Assembly (NCBI GenBank): GCA_905221605.1
Contig: CAJNDS010002419.1
Location: forward strand, 1 to 64,000
Reading direction: 5' to 3'
From: Symbiodinium natans
Taxonomy: Eukaryota > Sar > Dinophyceae > Suessiales > Symbiodiniaceae
DNA: 64,000 bases
Shown here: piece by piece, positions 9,105 to 19,672 of the stretch
Layout: every line of letters begins with the position of its first letter
How positions within the stretch are numbered: position 1 is the stretch's first letter
Program-made: the position numbers and the translations under genes
The notes under the pieces: generated by a model
The model's input: only the letters and a program-made list of their open reading frames with translations
Database searches by the model: none
What the model was told of the DNA's origin: nothing

Positions 9105-9534
9105 CCAATACCCATAAACATATCAGAACGATTTGGGCACTTTCAAAGGTGGAGCGGAGGTCCCGCCAGGCAGGGACAGACAGCAGATGTATGGACAGGG
9201 ACTTTTCGGGTTCAGGATTTCAAAGGTTTAGGGTTAGTGTTTAGGTGTTAGGGTTTAGGGGGTTGAGGCTTCGGTCGTGTACATAATGGTGGGATGTTTT
9301 TAAAACGTGCAGACGGCTTATGCTGCGGCTGTTTCTTGGCTTCTTTCGACGCTCAATGTGTTTGGTAGGCTTGGCCTTGCAATTTCCCTGTTTAGGGTTC
9401 AGGGTTTAGGGCATAGGGTTGAGGGTTCAGGGTTTTGGGGCGCGAAGTATACTAGCACATCCGGCGCGCGCTGCTTCTTGACATTTCGCCTTCGTCATGA
9501 CACACCACAGTAGGAGCTTCTGAGTGATTTGCAG

Positions 9535-9662
9535 CCCTAAGCCCTAAGCCCTAAGCCCTAAACCCTAAACCCCAAACCCTAAACCCCAAACCCTAAACCC
9601 TCAAAACCCTAAACCCCAAACCCTAAACCCCAAACCCTAAACCCTAAACCCTAAACCCTATA
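9535..9662 (-). repeat. Degenerate (CCCTAAA)n array
   Basis: CCCTAAG, CCCTAAA and CCCCAAA units directly before a tetranucleotide microsatellite. Confidence 0.92.
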
Positions 9663-10050
9663 CACACATACACATACATGTATATATTAGCATATATATA
9701 CAGCTATTTATACTTATATTTATGCATCTCTATTTATACATACATTTACATGTGTATGTGTATGTATATGTATATACATACATACATCTACATATACATG
9801 CCTATGTGTGTCATGATATATATATATATATGTATATATACACATCCATATACATATACAAATGTACATAGCTGCGTGTGCATGTATGTATGTATGTTTG
9901 TATGTATGCATGCATGCATGCATGCATGTATGTGTGTATGCATGTATGCATGTATGCATGTATGCATGTATGCATGTATGCATGTTTGCATGTATGTATG
10001 TATGTATGTATGTTTGTTTGTTTGTATACATATTGTATATATATACACTC
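9662..10050. repeat. Compound TA/CATA/TGTA microsatellite
   Basis: Long tracts of (TGTA)n, (TGCA)n and (TATA)n with pure 4-bp periodicity at 9878-10020. Period 4 leaves several frames open on both strands as Cys-Met-Tyr-Val or His-Thr-Tyr repeats. These are not genes. Confidence 0.95.
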
Positions 10051-10328
10051 ACACTTTATCATTACGAACGAACGGTGGACATGCAAGTTGAACATGATGC
10101 CCAATGGCGCCTCCCCCCCCCCAAAAAAAAAAAAAAAGGTCCTCAAGAGCCGAGCTCAAAAAACTGTGGAAGATGCTGTGTCCAGGAAGGTTTTCCTAAA
10201 TCATAGACACCCCAGACCCTAAACCCCAAGCCCTTCTCCCTGAACCCCAAACCCTAAAGCTTTAAACCTTATGCCTGAACCCTAAACTCCAAACCCTTAA
10301 GCCTTATCCCTGAACCTTGTTTGGCCAG

Positions 10329-10370
10329 GTGAAGTCGCGACTGGCGGACATGGCGGATGGCCTGACCAAG
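10329..10370 (+). CDS. Short exon, unknown
   Basis: TTGGCCAG acceptor, frame VKSRLADMADGLTK, then either a GC donor (AAG|gcataa) or Ala-stop. Not recognised. Confidence 0.4.
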
Positions 10371-10380
10371 GCATAACCCT

Positions 10381-10533
10381 AAACCCGAAACGGCGAACTG
10401 TACCCTAAACCCGAAACCCTAAACCCTAAACCCTCAACTCTAAACCCTCAACCCTCAACCCCTCAACCCCTCAACCCCTCAACCCCTCAACCCCTCAACC
10501 CCTCAACCCCTCAACCCCTCAACCCCTGAACCC

Positions 10534-10578
<45 letters not shown>

Positions 10579-10675
10579 CCTCAACCCTCAACCCTCCCTC
10601 AACCCTCAACCCTCCCTCAACCCTCAACCCTCAACCCTCAACCCCAAACCCTAAACCCTCAACCCTCAACCCTGG
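10381..10675 (-). repeat. Telomere-like array, CAACCCCT (8-bp) and CAACCCT variants
   Basis: Ordered blocks: CCCTAAA, then about ten CAACCCCT units, then CAACCCT and CAACCCTCC. The change of unit length and base in blocks indicates local homogenisation. Confidence 0.95.
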
Positions 10676-11618
10676 GGCTTGAGGGAGTTGCAGATCGAGG
10701 ACTGAAGGCTTTGTGTCAGCTGCGGAAGCCCCTAAAGCCCTGCACCCCGCAGTCGTACTCTGAAACCCTATAGGGTCTAGGTCCGAACCGAAGTCCCAAA
10801 TGGAGAAGGAGCCCTGAACCCGCACCCCGAAACCCCACCTGGGCCTCTCTACTTGTGTGTGTGTGTGTGTGTGCGTTTTTTTTTTTTTTTTTGGGGGGGG
10901 GGGTACCTAGTTGTATGGTTGGGTGCCCCTCCAAGAAAAACATGAACTGGAATGAGAGGTCAAGGAATTTGTAGAGTGGAGACTGGAACCTTGCCAGGTG
11001 CTCTTTGCGAAGGCCAGGGTCGGGAATCCAGGTTTTGGGGCTTCAGGATTTAGGGGTTCTAGGGTTTGGGTTTTTAGATTCTTAAGGGTACGCCCTGACG
11101 TTCTATCCTGGGAATCCCTCTCAATGAACCCAAACCCCCTACAAGCTCTCTATGCAATCTAAGCGTATCCCTATGGGAGTATCAGGACCATATGAGAAAA
11201 TAATCATGAAGGAAATCTCTAGGGGTACAACCTTAGGGGTACGATTAGTCCCTTGATTAAAAAGTTGCCCGCTGTTGGCCACTGTCGGCTGCCGCAGAGT
11301 ACACTGAGGTTGGACTGGCCTACCCTAAACCTGAGACCCTAGAAACCCGACATGAGCCCTAAACCCTAAACCCCAAACCTTACCCCCAAACCCTTTAACC
11401 CCTAAGCCCTAAGCCCCGAAGAATGGCTCCGCTGGGGTTTCGGAGTCCGTGTCTAAGGGTTCGGGAGCCCCCCCCCCCCCCGCCTCCCTTACCTACCCAC
11501 CCCCCCGTACCTCGTACTCCCTACTGTCGCGAGTGCCTTCGCCTCGCGACTCCGCAAAAAAGCTCCGGGACAGGCGGGAGGGCGGCCGAGACCTGATTCC
11601 AGACTTGGAGCTCCACCT

Positions 11619-11746
11619 GCTACAAGTAGGGGCCTACTTACTATGCTAACTTTACATAAGGGAGTTATAACTTGATTAGGAAGACTTATAGCTCAATTTA
11701 GGGCCTTTATAACCCTACTTATAACATGGGGGCCCCTACTTGTAGA
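11619..11746 (+). mobile_element. Family E element
   Basis: Ends CTACAAGTAGGGGCC and GGCCCCTACTTGTAG are perfect inverted repeats. The only other copy (15626-15752) lies in the opposite orientation. Confidence 0.85.
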
Positions 11747-12019
11747 AGGCTGCAACGAAACAGCTTTTTTAATTTGTTCATTGGCACCTGCGCCAGGCTT
11801 GCAAGAGCATGCGGGCTGGATGCTTGGGGTTTGGAGGGCGTGCGGGCTGGCGACACGGGTCGGCGTATGAGTGGAGTTCAAGGGCATGCGCAAGGCGTGT
11901 GAACAGGCCCAGAGGGGCTCAGGTGATTAATTTGCTTAAACCTCCTTGCCTGCCCTATAAGTTACCCTTCGTAGGAAAAAGGTTGTTTCGAAATCTCGCG
12001 AGCAAGCTCCGGAAGCTGG

Positions 12020-12122
12020 GGTCCCAAAAACGTTTCCAACGAAACGTCTTCAACAAAAAAAGGAAAACGACACATTTCCAACGAAACGTTTTCAACGAAA
12101 GGCTTCCAAACGAAGCGTTTTC
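12020..12122 (+). repeat. Local repeat of TTTCCAACGAAACG units
   Basis: TTTCCAACGAAACGTCTTCAAC, TTTCCAACGAAACGTTTTCAAC and TTCCAAACGAAGCG follow one another. An open frame runs through, but the composition is repeat-driven. No gene recognised. Confidence 0.7.
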
Positions 12123-12360
12123 AGATGGGCCTCAAAGAGGTCTCGATGATTCTTTCAAAGATTTCGACAAGCATGAGAAAGTCCTGAAAAGCCTTGCCTT
12201 TAGTGCGAGACGCGACATTTCCTACCATGCTCTGCTACGCCGATCCGATTATTGGCTTGCTGGGTTACTGCAGGGGAATGAGGCTTTTTTATACTTAGTT
12301 TCCGATTTTAGAGGGGTGGGCTGAACAAGTACAATTCGTCTCTACCGTTTCTTATTTTTG

Positions 12361-12387
12361 GCGGGGGGGGGGGGGGGGGGGGGGGGG
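12361..12387. repeat. Poly-G tract
   Basis: Near-pure G run of about 26. Similar G or C runs occur at 3649, 25031, 30887, 45071, 48481, 53575, 55197 and 60271. Confidence 0.95.
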
Positions 12388-12985
12388 CGGCGCTGCCCCA
12401 AGCCCCCCGCCAGGACTCCGCGCCCTGGGTCTTTTACTTATGCTGGGCTTGTCAGCTGTTTGGACAAATAACTTGGGAAAGCCAAAATGAGACCACGTAC
12501 GATTTCTATTTCTTTTGTCTTGAGGGTTTGTCGTTTAGGGTTTAGCGTTTAGGGTTTGCGTTTAGGGTTTATAGGGTTTAGGGCCTAGTTTAGGGTTTAG
12601 GGTGTCGGCTGTAGGCTTGGAGAGAGGTGGGCTGCTTAGTGCCCCCGAGACCCTTGATTTACGAAACGGCATTCTGATAACCGCCGAAGTATCGTAGGGG
12701 TCTCTGGGCCTAAGCCCAAACCTGAAAACGCTCTATCCCTCAACCGTTAACCCCTGACCGTACGTCTTTGGCCCTAAGCTCTAAGCACGAAAACCCAAAG
12801 CCCCAAAACTCCTAAGCCCCAAGCCCTACAACTCTAAACCCTGTTTTTTGAAGAAGACATTAGAAACCCATAAACTTCTTAAACCCTACAAACCCTGCCC
12901 GAAACCCTAAATCTTAAATCCTCAATCCTAAACCCTAAGCCCTAAACCCTAAACCCTGCAAACCCTAGAGTGCCGATCATGTGAG

Positions 12986-13038
12986 ACAACGTTCTGGGCT
13001 CCGTGGATTCGCAGAAGGCTTTCAGGGCCTCGGGGATG
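12986..13038 (+). CDS. Short exon, unknown
   Basis: Frame NVLGSVDSQKAFRASGM, with donor GTTTAG at 13039 being the first unit of a TTTAGGG array. An alternative end is AAG|GC at 13017. Confidence 0.5.
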
Positions 13039-13039
13039 G

Positions 13040-13110
13040 TTTAGGGTTTAGGGTTTAGGGTTTAGGGTTTAGGGTTTGGGGTTTAGGGTTTAGGGTTTAG
13101 GGTTTAGGGG
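13040..13110 (+). repeat. (TTTAGGG)n array supplying an exon donor
   Basis: Ten units starting at the inferred exon border. Confidence 0.95.
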
Positions 13111-13484
13111 TTTTCAGGGTTTTGGATCTAGGCGTTCGGGCTTAGGGTTTTATGTGGTTTTCAGGGTTTTAGATTTAGGCTTTCGGGCTTAGGGTGTTAT
13201 AGGGTTTTCAGGGTTTTGGATTTAGGCTTTCGGGCTTTGGGTTTTATAGGGTTTTCGGGTTTTTAAAGGTGTTTAGGGTTTGTAGGGTGTAGAGAGTATA
13301 GGCTTCAGAGTGTGTTTTCTAGGATGTAGAGAGGATTCGGGTGAGGGCTTAGGCTTAGGATGTTTGACGGTCCAGCGTTTCTGGACTCCTGGTTCGGGGC
13401 TTCCCGGCTCAGGGTCCAGATAGGGTTTAGGGTTTAGGGTTTAGGGTTCAGGGTTTAGGGTTTAGGGCTTTTTTTCGCCTTCAG

Positions 13485-13592
13485 ACCTGAGAACAGACTC
13501 GGCCAGGGGTCGCGCAGTTGCAGTTCGCAGACGTTCGGCTACATCAGCTCAGCCGTCAAGGTCAAGGACAAGTCTGCGGCCTTCTTGGTGGG
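13485..13592 (+). CDS. Exon of unrecognised protein
   Basis: CTTCAG acceptor. Reads NRLGQGSRSCSSQTFGYISS, then AVKVKDKSAAFLVG. Donor GTGTAC. Here TTTAGGG lies upstream and CCCTAAA downstream, the reverse of the usual order. Confidence 0.5.
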
Positions 13593-13606
13593 GTGTACTT
13601 GAGTGT

Positions 13607-13696
13607 TGAACCCTAAACCCTAAACCCTAAACCCTAAACCCTAAACCCTAAACCCTAAACCCTAAACCCTAAACCCTAAACCCTAAACCCTAAACC
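13607..13696 (-). repeat. (CCCTAAA)n array
   Basis: About 13 near-perfect units. Confidence 0.97.
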
Positions 13697-13789
13697 CATG
13701 GCCTGCGATCTGTAGAGAACGGTTCCTAGCCCTTGTCGAGCTCAGGGTGCCCTGTGCAGAAGCCACTTATTAAGAGATAACTGGAAACT

Positions 13790-13901
13790 TGGTAGCCCAT
13801 TGGTACCCTTTGCCGTTTTTTTTTTGGTTCTGGGTTCCCTTATGAAGTAACCTAACCAAAAAAATTGTGCCCTTGTTATAATATGGCTACTGGGCTACTA
13901 A
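13790..13901 (+). mobile_element. Family A element with 7-bp target-site duplication
   Basis: TTGGTAGCCCATTGGTACCC...ATGGCTACTGGGCTACTAA. GGAAACT occurs on both sides (13783-13789 and 13902-13908), a clear duplication from insertion. About 112 bp, without coding capacity. Confidence 0.88.
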
Positions 13902-14316
13902 GGAAACTAGAGCCTGAGGGTCGTGAAGGGGTATTGTGGCCCTGAAGGGCCACCCTAAGAACAGAGACCATCGTAGAACATGTTGTGCTTGTCGTCGTGG
14001 GTCATGTTGAATGCAAAAACCCTAAACCCTAAACCCTAAACCCTAAACCCTAAACCCTAAACCCCGTGGGGGCTCGTTCTCTCAGCATTCAGGCCTGCTG
14101 GCTTTCTGGGTTTATGGGGTTCTTTATGCTTCCTCGAGGACGGCCGCTATGTGATCAAACTCTGTGATTACTTCTGGGACGTGCCTCAGAGTTTAGAGCT
14201 AAGGTTTGAGTCTTGCAGGAGAGGAGGGTCCAGGGTCTTTCGGAGCCCACCTACGGGTCCAGGGGTGTAGGGTTTAGGGTTTTAGGGTTTAGGGCTTAGG
14301 GTTTAGGGTTTAGGGT

Positions 14317-14414
14317 ACCTGGGACTCCATTTACCTACAGTTTAGTAGTAACTACCCCTGAATTAGTGCTGTAGGTATAGCCCATCAAACTGATAGGTAA
14401 AGAGAGTCCCAGGG
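14317..14414 (+). mobile_element. Inverted-repeat element (family M, single copy)
   Basis: Left CCTGGGACTCCATTTACCT and right AGGTAAAGAGAGTCCCAGG form a near-perfect terminal inverted repeat around about 60 bp, with further internal pairing (CTACAG/CTGTAG). Confidence 0.8.
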
Positions 14415-14420
14415 AGGGTT

Positions 14421-14538
14421 TACTTGAAGGTTCATGAGTACTTACAAGTAGGGTGAGAGGATCTTAAAAAGGTTATAACCATAGTTACCCTACACTTGCA
14501 TCCCTACTTGTAAGTATATAACCATGAATCTCCAAGTA
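14421..14538 (+). mobile_element. Family D element
   Basis: TACTTGAAGGTTCATGAGTA at the left; ACCATGAATCTCCAAGTA at the right. Lies seven bases after the family M element. Confidence 0.8.
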
Positions 14539-14848
14539 GAGATGTGTTTTGGGCATCATCTTCTGAAAGCCTTCCCGTGGATTGGTCCCTGCGGTCCGAT
14601 TGCTGAGGTTGAGGGCTCTCAAGGTTCAACAGGGTTTAGGGTTTAGGGTTGAGGGTTGGGGGCTTAGCTTTCGGGCGGCAATATCTTTATGGCTTAGGTT
14701 TGGGGTCATTTCTTTGAGCTTACGGTGGGGTTCCTCGTTTACCCTTGATTTTAAACACCTGCCAGGGCATGATTACTACAAACCATGACTAGAGCCCGAG
14801 TCACACCATGAGTAAGTCTGCTGCAGGTGTAACCCCGAAATCCGTCAG

Positions 14849-14934
14849 CCAAGGAGAAAGTTTCGAAGACCGACCGGGTCTTGTACCTGATCCACGCAAT
14901 CTCACAGCACTTCGGCACTGTCGAGGTGGCCTAG
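14849..14934 (+). CDS. Terminal exon of unrecognised gene
   Basis: After CGTCAG, the frame reads KEKVSKTDRVLYLIHAISQH, then FGTVEVA and a TAG stop at 14932-14934. If spliced at GAG|GTGGCC (14926) it would not be terminal. Looks strongly coding; no family recognised. Confidence 0.6.
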
Positions 14935-15089
14935 CCCAGTGGCCTGAAGGGTTTAGGGGTTTAGGGTTTTGGGGGTTTTCGGGGGTCTAGGGTTTACGGG
15001 TTTTTAGAGGTTTTAGGGGTTCTTAGGGGGTTTAGGGGTTTTAGGGGTTTGGGTGTTTTAGAGGGTTTTAGGGTTTTGCGGGGGTTCAG

Positions 15090-15176
15090 TGGTTTTGGGG
15101 GTCTTACCGTCCTTAATGGGGATTACAGTACCCCCTATTATCATTACGGACGGTTAGTATAAGGGGGACCATCCCC
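15090..15176 (+). mobile_element. Family C element, diverged
   Basis: CCGTCCTTAATGGGGATTACAG and GGACGGTTAGTATAAGGGGG keep the paired core of family C; the outer left end is lost in repeat sequence. Confidence 0.55.
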
Positions 15177-15625
15177 AGTGTAGCTCACGACTCCTAAGCC
15201 CTTCAACCCTCCCTTAGTTTAGTGTTTGGGTTTAGGGTTCATCAAAGAGAATCCAATAGAATCCAGAAAGATGCTCTCAGAGTTTGAGCCCCACTGGCAC
15301 AAATGAGTTAGGGTTTCGGCACCTCCGCAACCCCAAGCCCTTTAGGGTTTAGGGTTTAGGGTTTAGGGTTTAGGGTTTAGCGTTATAGATCCCGCAGTAT
15401 TTGTCTCAGACCTATCAGGCTTTGAGCCCCAAAAAGCTGAAAAACCTTAACTCAATTTGTCAAATCCGTCGCTGTCGGAATTGTCATGATGATGAACCCT
15501 GAACTCTAAGCACTACACACCCACCATGAGGTGCACTCAAGACTTCGCGAGCTCTTCTCGACACCATCGGGGTATTGGGCAGATGACGGACGCACGTTTG
15601 GTCCACGGCGTTTTCAGCGCTCAAC

Positions 15626-15752
15626 CCTACAAGTAGGGGCCCCTTAGTTAGGAGTAGGGTTATAAAGGCCCTAAATTGGGTTATAAGTCTTCCTATTTAG
15701 GTTATAACTCCCTTAAGTACAGTTAGTATAGTAAGGGTGCCCCTACTTGTAA
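15626..15752 (-). mobile_element. Family E element, opposite orientation
   Basis: CTACAAGTAGGGGCCCCTTAG and GGGTGCCCCTACTTGTAA at the ends; the interior is the reverse complement of the copy at 11619-11746. Confidence 0.85.
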
Positions 15753-15889
15753 CAGCCTCTTGTATTTCGGGACTTTGTGCAGACCTGCATGGCAGGGTCA
15801 GTCGGATGAGCCGGCGCTTGCATCCCCCGGGTACCTTCATCCCTAAACTCCAAACCGTGAACCCCGCATAAGTAAATAGCAAATAAATA

Positions 15890-15965
15890 TATGTATATAT
15901 ATATATGTACACATATACATATACATATACATACATATATATATATATACATATACATATACATC
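15890..15965. repeat. TA/CATA microsatellite
   Basis: ATATAC repeats; open minus-strand frames over it are Tyr-Val/Ile-Tyr repeats and not genes. Confidence 0.9.
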
Positions 15966-16159
15966 TTGTAAAATATCTTGTGGTTAGCCCTGTAAACCCT
16001 AAACCCTACACCCTCGACCCTATGAGCCCCTAAACCTTGCAAACCCTAAAACCCTTTGAAGCACTACCACTAAATCCTAAACCTTAAACCCTTTGCCCTT
16101 TACCCTAAACCCACACCCTAAACCTTGTGAACCCTGAAGCTCTCGAAAGCATTTCCACT

Positions 16160-16240
16160 AAACCTTAAACCCTAAACCCTAAACCCTGAACCCTAAACCC
16201 TAAACCCTAAACCCTCAACCCTAAACCCTAAACCCTAAAG
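16160..16240 (-). repeat. (CCCTAAA)n array
   Basis: Lies upstream of the exon at 16274. Confidence 0.95.
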
Positions 16241-16273
16241 ACACCCAGAACCCCATCAAGCCTAGTCCCGCAG

Positions 16274-16356
16274 GCCATGCTCAAAGATGGGAAGTTCGCC
16301 TTTGGTGAGGCTGGGGTGTGGAAAATCAGACTCCTCGTGAATGGGACAAATATGGG
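16274..16356 (+). CDS. Exon of unrecognised protein
   Basis: CCGCAG acceptor. Reads AMLKDGKFAFGEAGVWKIRL, then LVNGTNMG. Two ends are possible: GAG|GCTGGG at 16309 (GC donor, phase 0 into 18289) or G|GTTTAG at 16356. TTTAGGG repeats follow. Confidence 0.55.
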
Positions 16357-16809
16357 GTTTAGGACTTAGGACTCAGGGTTTAGGGTTTAGGTTTAGGGCT
16401 TATAGGGTTAGGGTTTGTGGGGTGTAGGGTGTGGGGTAACGCCACGACTGCATACTAGTGAAAGTTAGCCAGAATAGTGTGACCTATCATACGAGTACGA
16501 GAATTAGCATGAACACTATGAATAAGACCATGAAGACCCTGAATTATACTGTGAATGCGATGTGTGCAATATGGGATTTCGCGAAGGTTGCATCCAGCAA
16601 GCCCTGGGCCTTATCCAGTCTCATCCATTAACCCTACTAGTGAGGAAATCCAGTTAATGACCTTGATGCCAATGATAACAATAGTGAAACCCATGAACAT
16701 ACAGAAAAGTCGGCCCTGTTCCCCTCAATTCAGGGTCTGGGGTTTAACGGCTTTAGAGTTGAGGCCCAGTGCTGCCCTTTGTCCATGGTTGGGTTCTGGG
16801 TTCCTTGGG

Positions 16810-16877
16810 CACCCTAAACCCTAAACCCTAAACCCTAAACCCTAAACCCTAAACCCTAAACCCTAAACCCTAAACCT
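16810..16877 (-). repeat. (CCCTAAA)n array
   Basis: Nine near-perfect units with no exon recognised downstream. Confidence 0.97.
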
Positions 16878-17689
16878 CTGACTGTTTAGGGTTCAAGCTC
16901 TGAATGTGCCAGGAGAACTGCCTGCAACTGAGCTCCTACGATGCCGTCGCTTGGCTCCTGTGTGCACATCGGGCTGAGGTCATCGGTTTCAAAGATTTAG
17001 GGTTTTTGGGGTTTAGGGTTTTGGGGTTTGGGGTTTAGTTTGTTTGGGGGTTTTTGGTTTAGGGTTTTTGGGTCGGTTTAGGGCTTAGGGCTGGGGGTTT
17101 TGGGTTGAGGGTTTTGGGGTTTGGGGTTTGGGGGATCGGGGTTTAGGGTTTTGAGTTTAGGAGTTCGGGCTCGAGGTTTAGGGTTTAGGGTCTGCCAGAC
17201 AGCCTGATGGCAGAAACCAGTTCCCAGCGGACCGTTCTGAGCGTGCTCTATGGCCACAGCCCGTCCTCCCCACACCTAAGCCAAACCCTAAACCCTAAAA
17301 CCGAACCCTGGCCGTAAATCCTAAATCCGAAACCCAAAACCCTAAACCCTAAACCCTACAAACCCTAAACGCTGACCCTATACCCAAAGAAGCCCCTGAA
17401 CTCTAAGGCGCCCAAGCAGAGAATCCCACCCCACTGCATGTCACATTCGCAGCACCCGATCGCCCCCCTCCCCCCACATGTCTCTTCCACCCGGCCTTTC
17501 CCAAAATAGGACTGCCCCCCCCTATCTTATCCCAATGTACGAGAGCGCTTGTTATAGGAACAGCCCAAAAAGGGCAGCCCTCATGTTCGGAAGCACTATT
17601 TGGGCTGGCTAACATGCCGGTGGCCCCAAATTTTCCCTGACCAACCTTCCCAACCCCAGAGTCTCCCTGGAGTGCCCAACCCCAGAGGG

Positions 17690-17875
17690 AGGAGAGGGAG
17701 GAGAGGGAAGAGAGGGAAGAGAGGCAGGAGAGGGAGGAGAGGGAGGAGCGGGAGGAGCGGGAGGAGAGGGAGGAGAGGGAGGAGAGGGAGGAGAGGGAGG
17801 AGAGGGAGGAGAGGGAGGAGAGCAGAGAAGAGGGAGGAGAGGAGGGATGAGAGGGGGGAGGAGAGGGAGGAGCAA
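17690..17875 (+). repeat. Purine minisatellite (GAGAGGGAG)n
   Basis: Nine-base GAGAGGGAG units with a few variants, in strong strand asymmetry. Overlapping Arg-Gly or Leu-Pro frames are artefacts of the repeat. Confidence 0.95.
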
Positions 17876-18005
17876 GGTGGGGATGTTCGAAGTAAAATAA
17901 TGGTTGTTTTACTTTTTAGATCCTGACCGAGACAAGCCTCTATACCTTGCAAAAGGCAAATAGCAATACTCAAGCTTCCTTTCCATTTTTGAGAAGGTAT
18001 GTATT

Positions 18006-18092
18006 CGGATGTTCCCCCTTATACTAACAGTCCTTCATAGGGACAAGAATACTCCTTATTGAGGGCTGCTAGTATGAGGGGGAGCATCCCAA
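18006..18092 (+). mobile_element. Family C element
   Basis: CGGATGTTCCCCCTTATACT...AACAGTCC at the left, GGCTGCTAGTATGAGGGGG..AGCATCCC at the right; a clean inverted repeat. Confidence 0.8.
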
Positions 18093-18288
18093 GGTATGTA
18101 GGTAACTGTGGCCATAGCCACGGAACTGCACTTAAGGTATATGGGGGCTACCCTTTTTTGGGGCGATTTGGGGCAATACTCATGCCCTGTGTTTGGGGGT
18201 TCTGACCTGCCATTTTGCAAGGTTTGGGAGTCAAAGAGAACCCTAAACCCTAAACCCTAAACCCTAATCTGTCCCGAGCAAAGCCCAG

Positions 18289-18357
18289 ACCAACAATGCC
18301 GACACCTACGTCTTCACTGTGAGGCTCGGTGTGATGGGCGAGCTGATTCAGCGCATG
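18289..18357 (+). CDS. Exon of unrecognised protein
   Basis: GCCCAG acceptor; reads TNNADTYVFTVRLGVMGELI, then QRM. CCCTAAA upstream and TTTAGGG-like downstream. The 3' end is uncertain by a few bases. Confidence 0.55.
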
Positions 18358-18767
18358 TGTGGGTTTCGAGTTTAGGATTTAGGGTTTAGGGTTTAGGGTT
18401 TGGTGTTTGTCCTTGTTTGCCACCCACCCCCAAACAGCCCTCAACGCTAACCCGGAGCCATAGTGCCCAACTCCCACTTCTGGACTTGAACTATTGTTCA
18501 GGGTTTCGGGTTTAGGGTTTGGGGTTTGAGGTTTGGGGTTTAGAGGGCGGAGCTCTGTTGAGGGATTCGACTTGAGGGGTTCACAGCACGGTTTTGTGGG
18601 TCTTCTGGGCTTCGCGGTTGTAAACCTGAAGTAAACTTAACCCTATACACACTCTAAACTCTATCGAGTGGTGCTCTCTTTGGTGTAAGCTCAATACGAG
18701 CAGGTCATTCCTACACTTAAATAAACTCCATAGGGTCTGGGGCTTGGGGTTCCCTTCTCCCTAAACG

Positions 18768-18890
18768 CCCTAACGCCGTAACGCCCTAACGCCCCAACGC
18801 CCCAACGCCCCAACGCCCCAACGCCCCAAACCCCAAACCCTAAACCCCAAACCCTAAACCCCAAACCCCAAACCCTAAACCCTAAACCTT
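18768..18890 (-). repeat. Telomere-like array with ACGCCCCA (8-bp) block
   Basis: A block of AACGCCCC units followed by CCCCAAA and CCCTAAA units; ends at the acceptor of the exon at 18895. Confidence 0.93.
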
Positions 18891-18894
18891 ACAG

Positions 18895-18956
18895 ACTCCA
18901 CTGGCAGGGACTTGGCGAAGGATGCCGCAGGGGGCGGCTCTGGCCTCAGCGTGGAG
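18895..18956 (+). CDS. Linker exon upstream of AAA+ module 1
   Basis: After TTACAG. Preferred frame reads DSTGRDLAKDAAGGGSGLSV and ends VE before a GC donor (gcaaga), phase 0 into 19614. A second frame is also open. The Gly/Ala-rich character fits a linker. Confidence 0.45.
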
Positions 18957-19613
18957 GCAAGAGAGCCTGAAGCCCAAATTCGTAATCTCTATTTAGGGTT
19001 TAGGGTTTTGGGTTTTGGGTTTAGGGTTCAGGGTTTAGGGTTCAGGGTTTGGGGTTTCGGGTTTAGGGTTTAGGGTTTAGGGTTCCCTACTTGGAGGTTC
19101 ATGGGTACATATAAGTAGGGGTACCAGCAGGGTGGCTATGGCCATGACACCCAGTCAGGGAAGTGCGATTGAACATTTAATTAAGTAACCCTGAGAAGGG
19201 CTTTTCAGGCTGAAGTTCGGGTGTGGGTCTTTGCGTCTAGGTCCCTTCAACGGGCCCAAGCCCTGAGAACCGAAAACCCTGTGTAAACTGCTTAGAACCC
19301 ATGACCGCCCTACACTGAGCCTTAACCCTGAGCCTGAAACCCTAGACCCGAAACCCTATAAGCCCGAAACCCTAAACCCTAACTCCTACGAGCCCTAAAC
19401 CCCAGAAGCCCTACACCCCAAACCCTACAAGCCCTAAACCCTAAGCCCTTATCCCTGAGCCCTTAACCCTACAAGCCGAAACTCCATCAGCCCTCAACCC
19501 TAAGCCCCAAACCCCATAAACCCTAAGCACTTAGCCCTAAACCCTAAACCCTAGCCCTAAACCCTAAACCCCAAACCCTAAACCATGCAAGCCCTAAACC
19601 CTATGCCTGGAAG

Positions 19614-19672
19614 GAGCTCAAGGCAAAGATCTTCGATCTCGTTGGCTTGACGGAGGTGAAGGAGTCCATGAG
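19614..19672 (+). CDS. AAA+ module 1 exon: VGLTEVKESM
   Basis: GGAAG acceptor; ELKAKIFDLVGLTEVKESM. To continue into RTLLDLVEF at 20050 with family spacing it must end ATGAG|gagccg, a GA donor. CCCTAAA precedes and TTTAGGG follows. Confidence 0.8.

Noticed and set aside
9678-10222. Several overlapping frames of 85-137 codons on both strands
   Set aside because: They are translations of 4-bp and TA microsatellites (Cys-Met-Tyr-Val, His-Thr-Tyr repeats). Period 4 keeps all frames open by chance.
17596-17973. Leu/Pro-rich minus-strand frame and Arg/Gly-rich plus-strand frame
   Set aside because: Produced by the GAGAGGGAG minisatellite; no start context or non-repeat domain.
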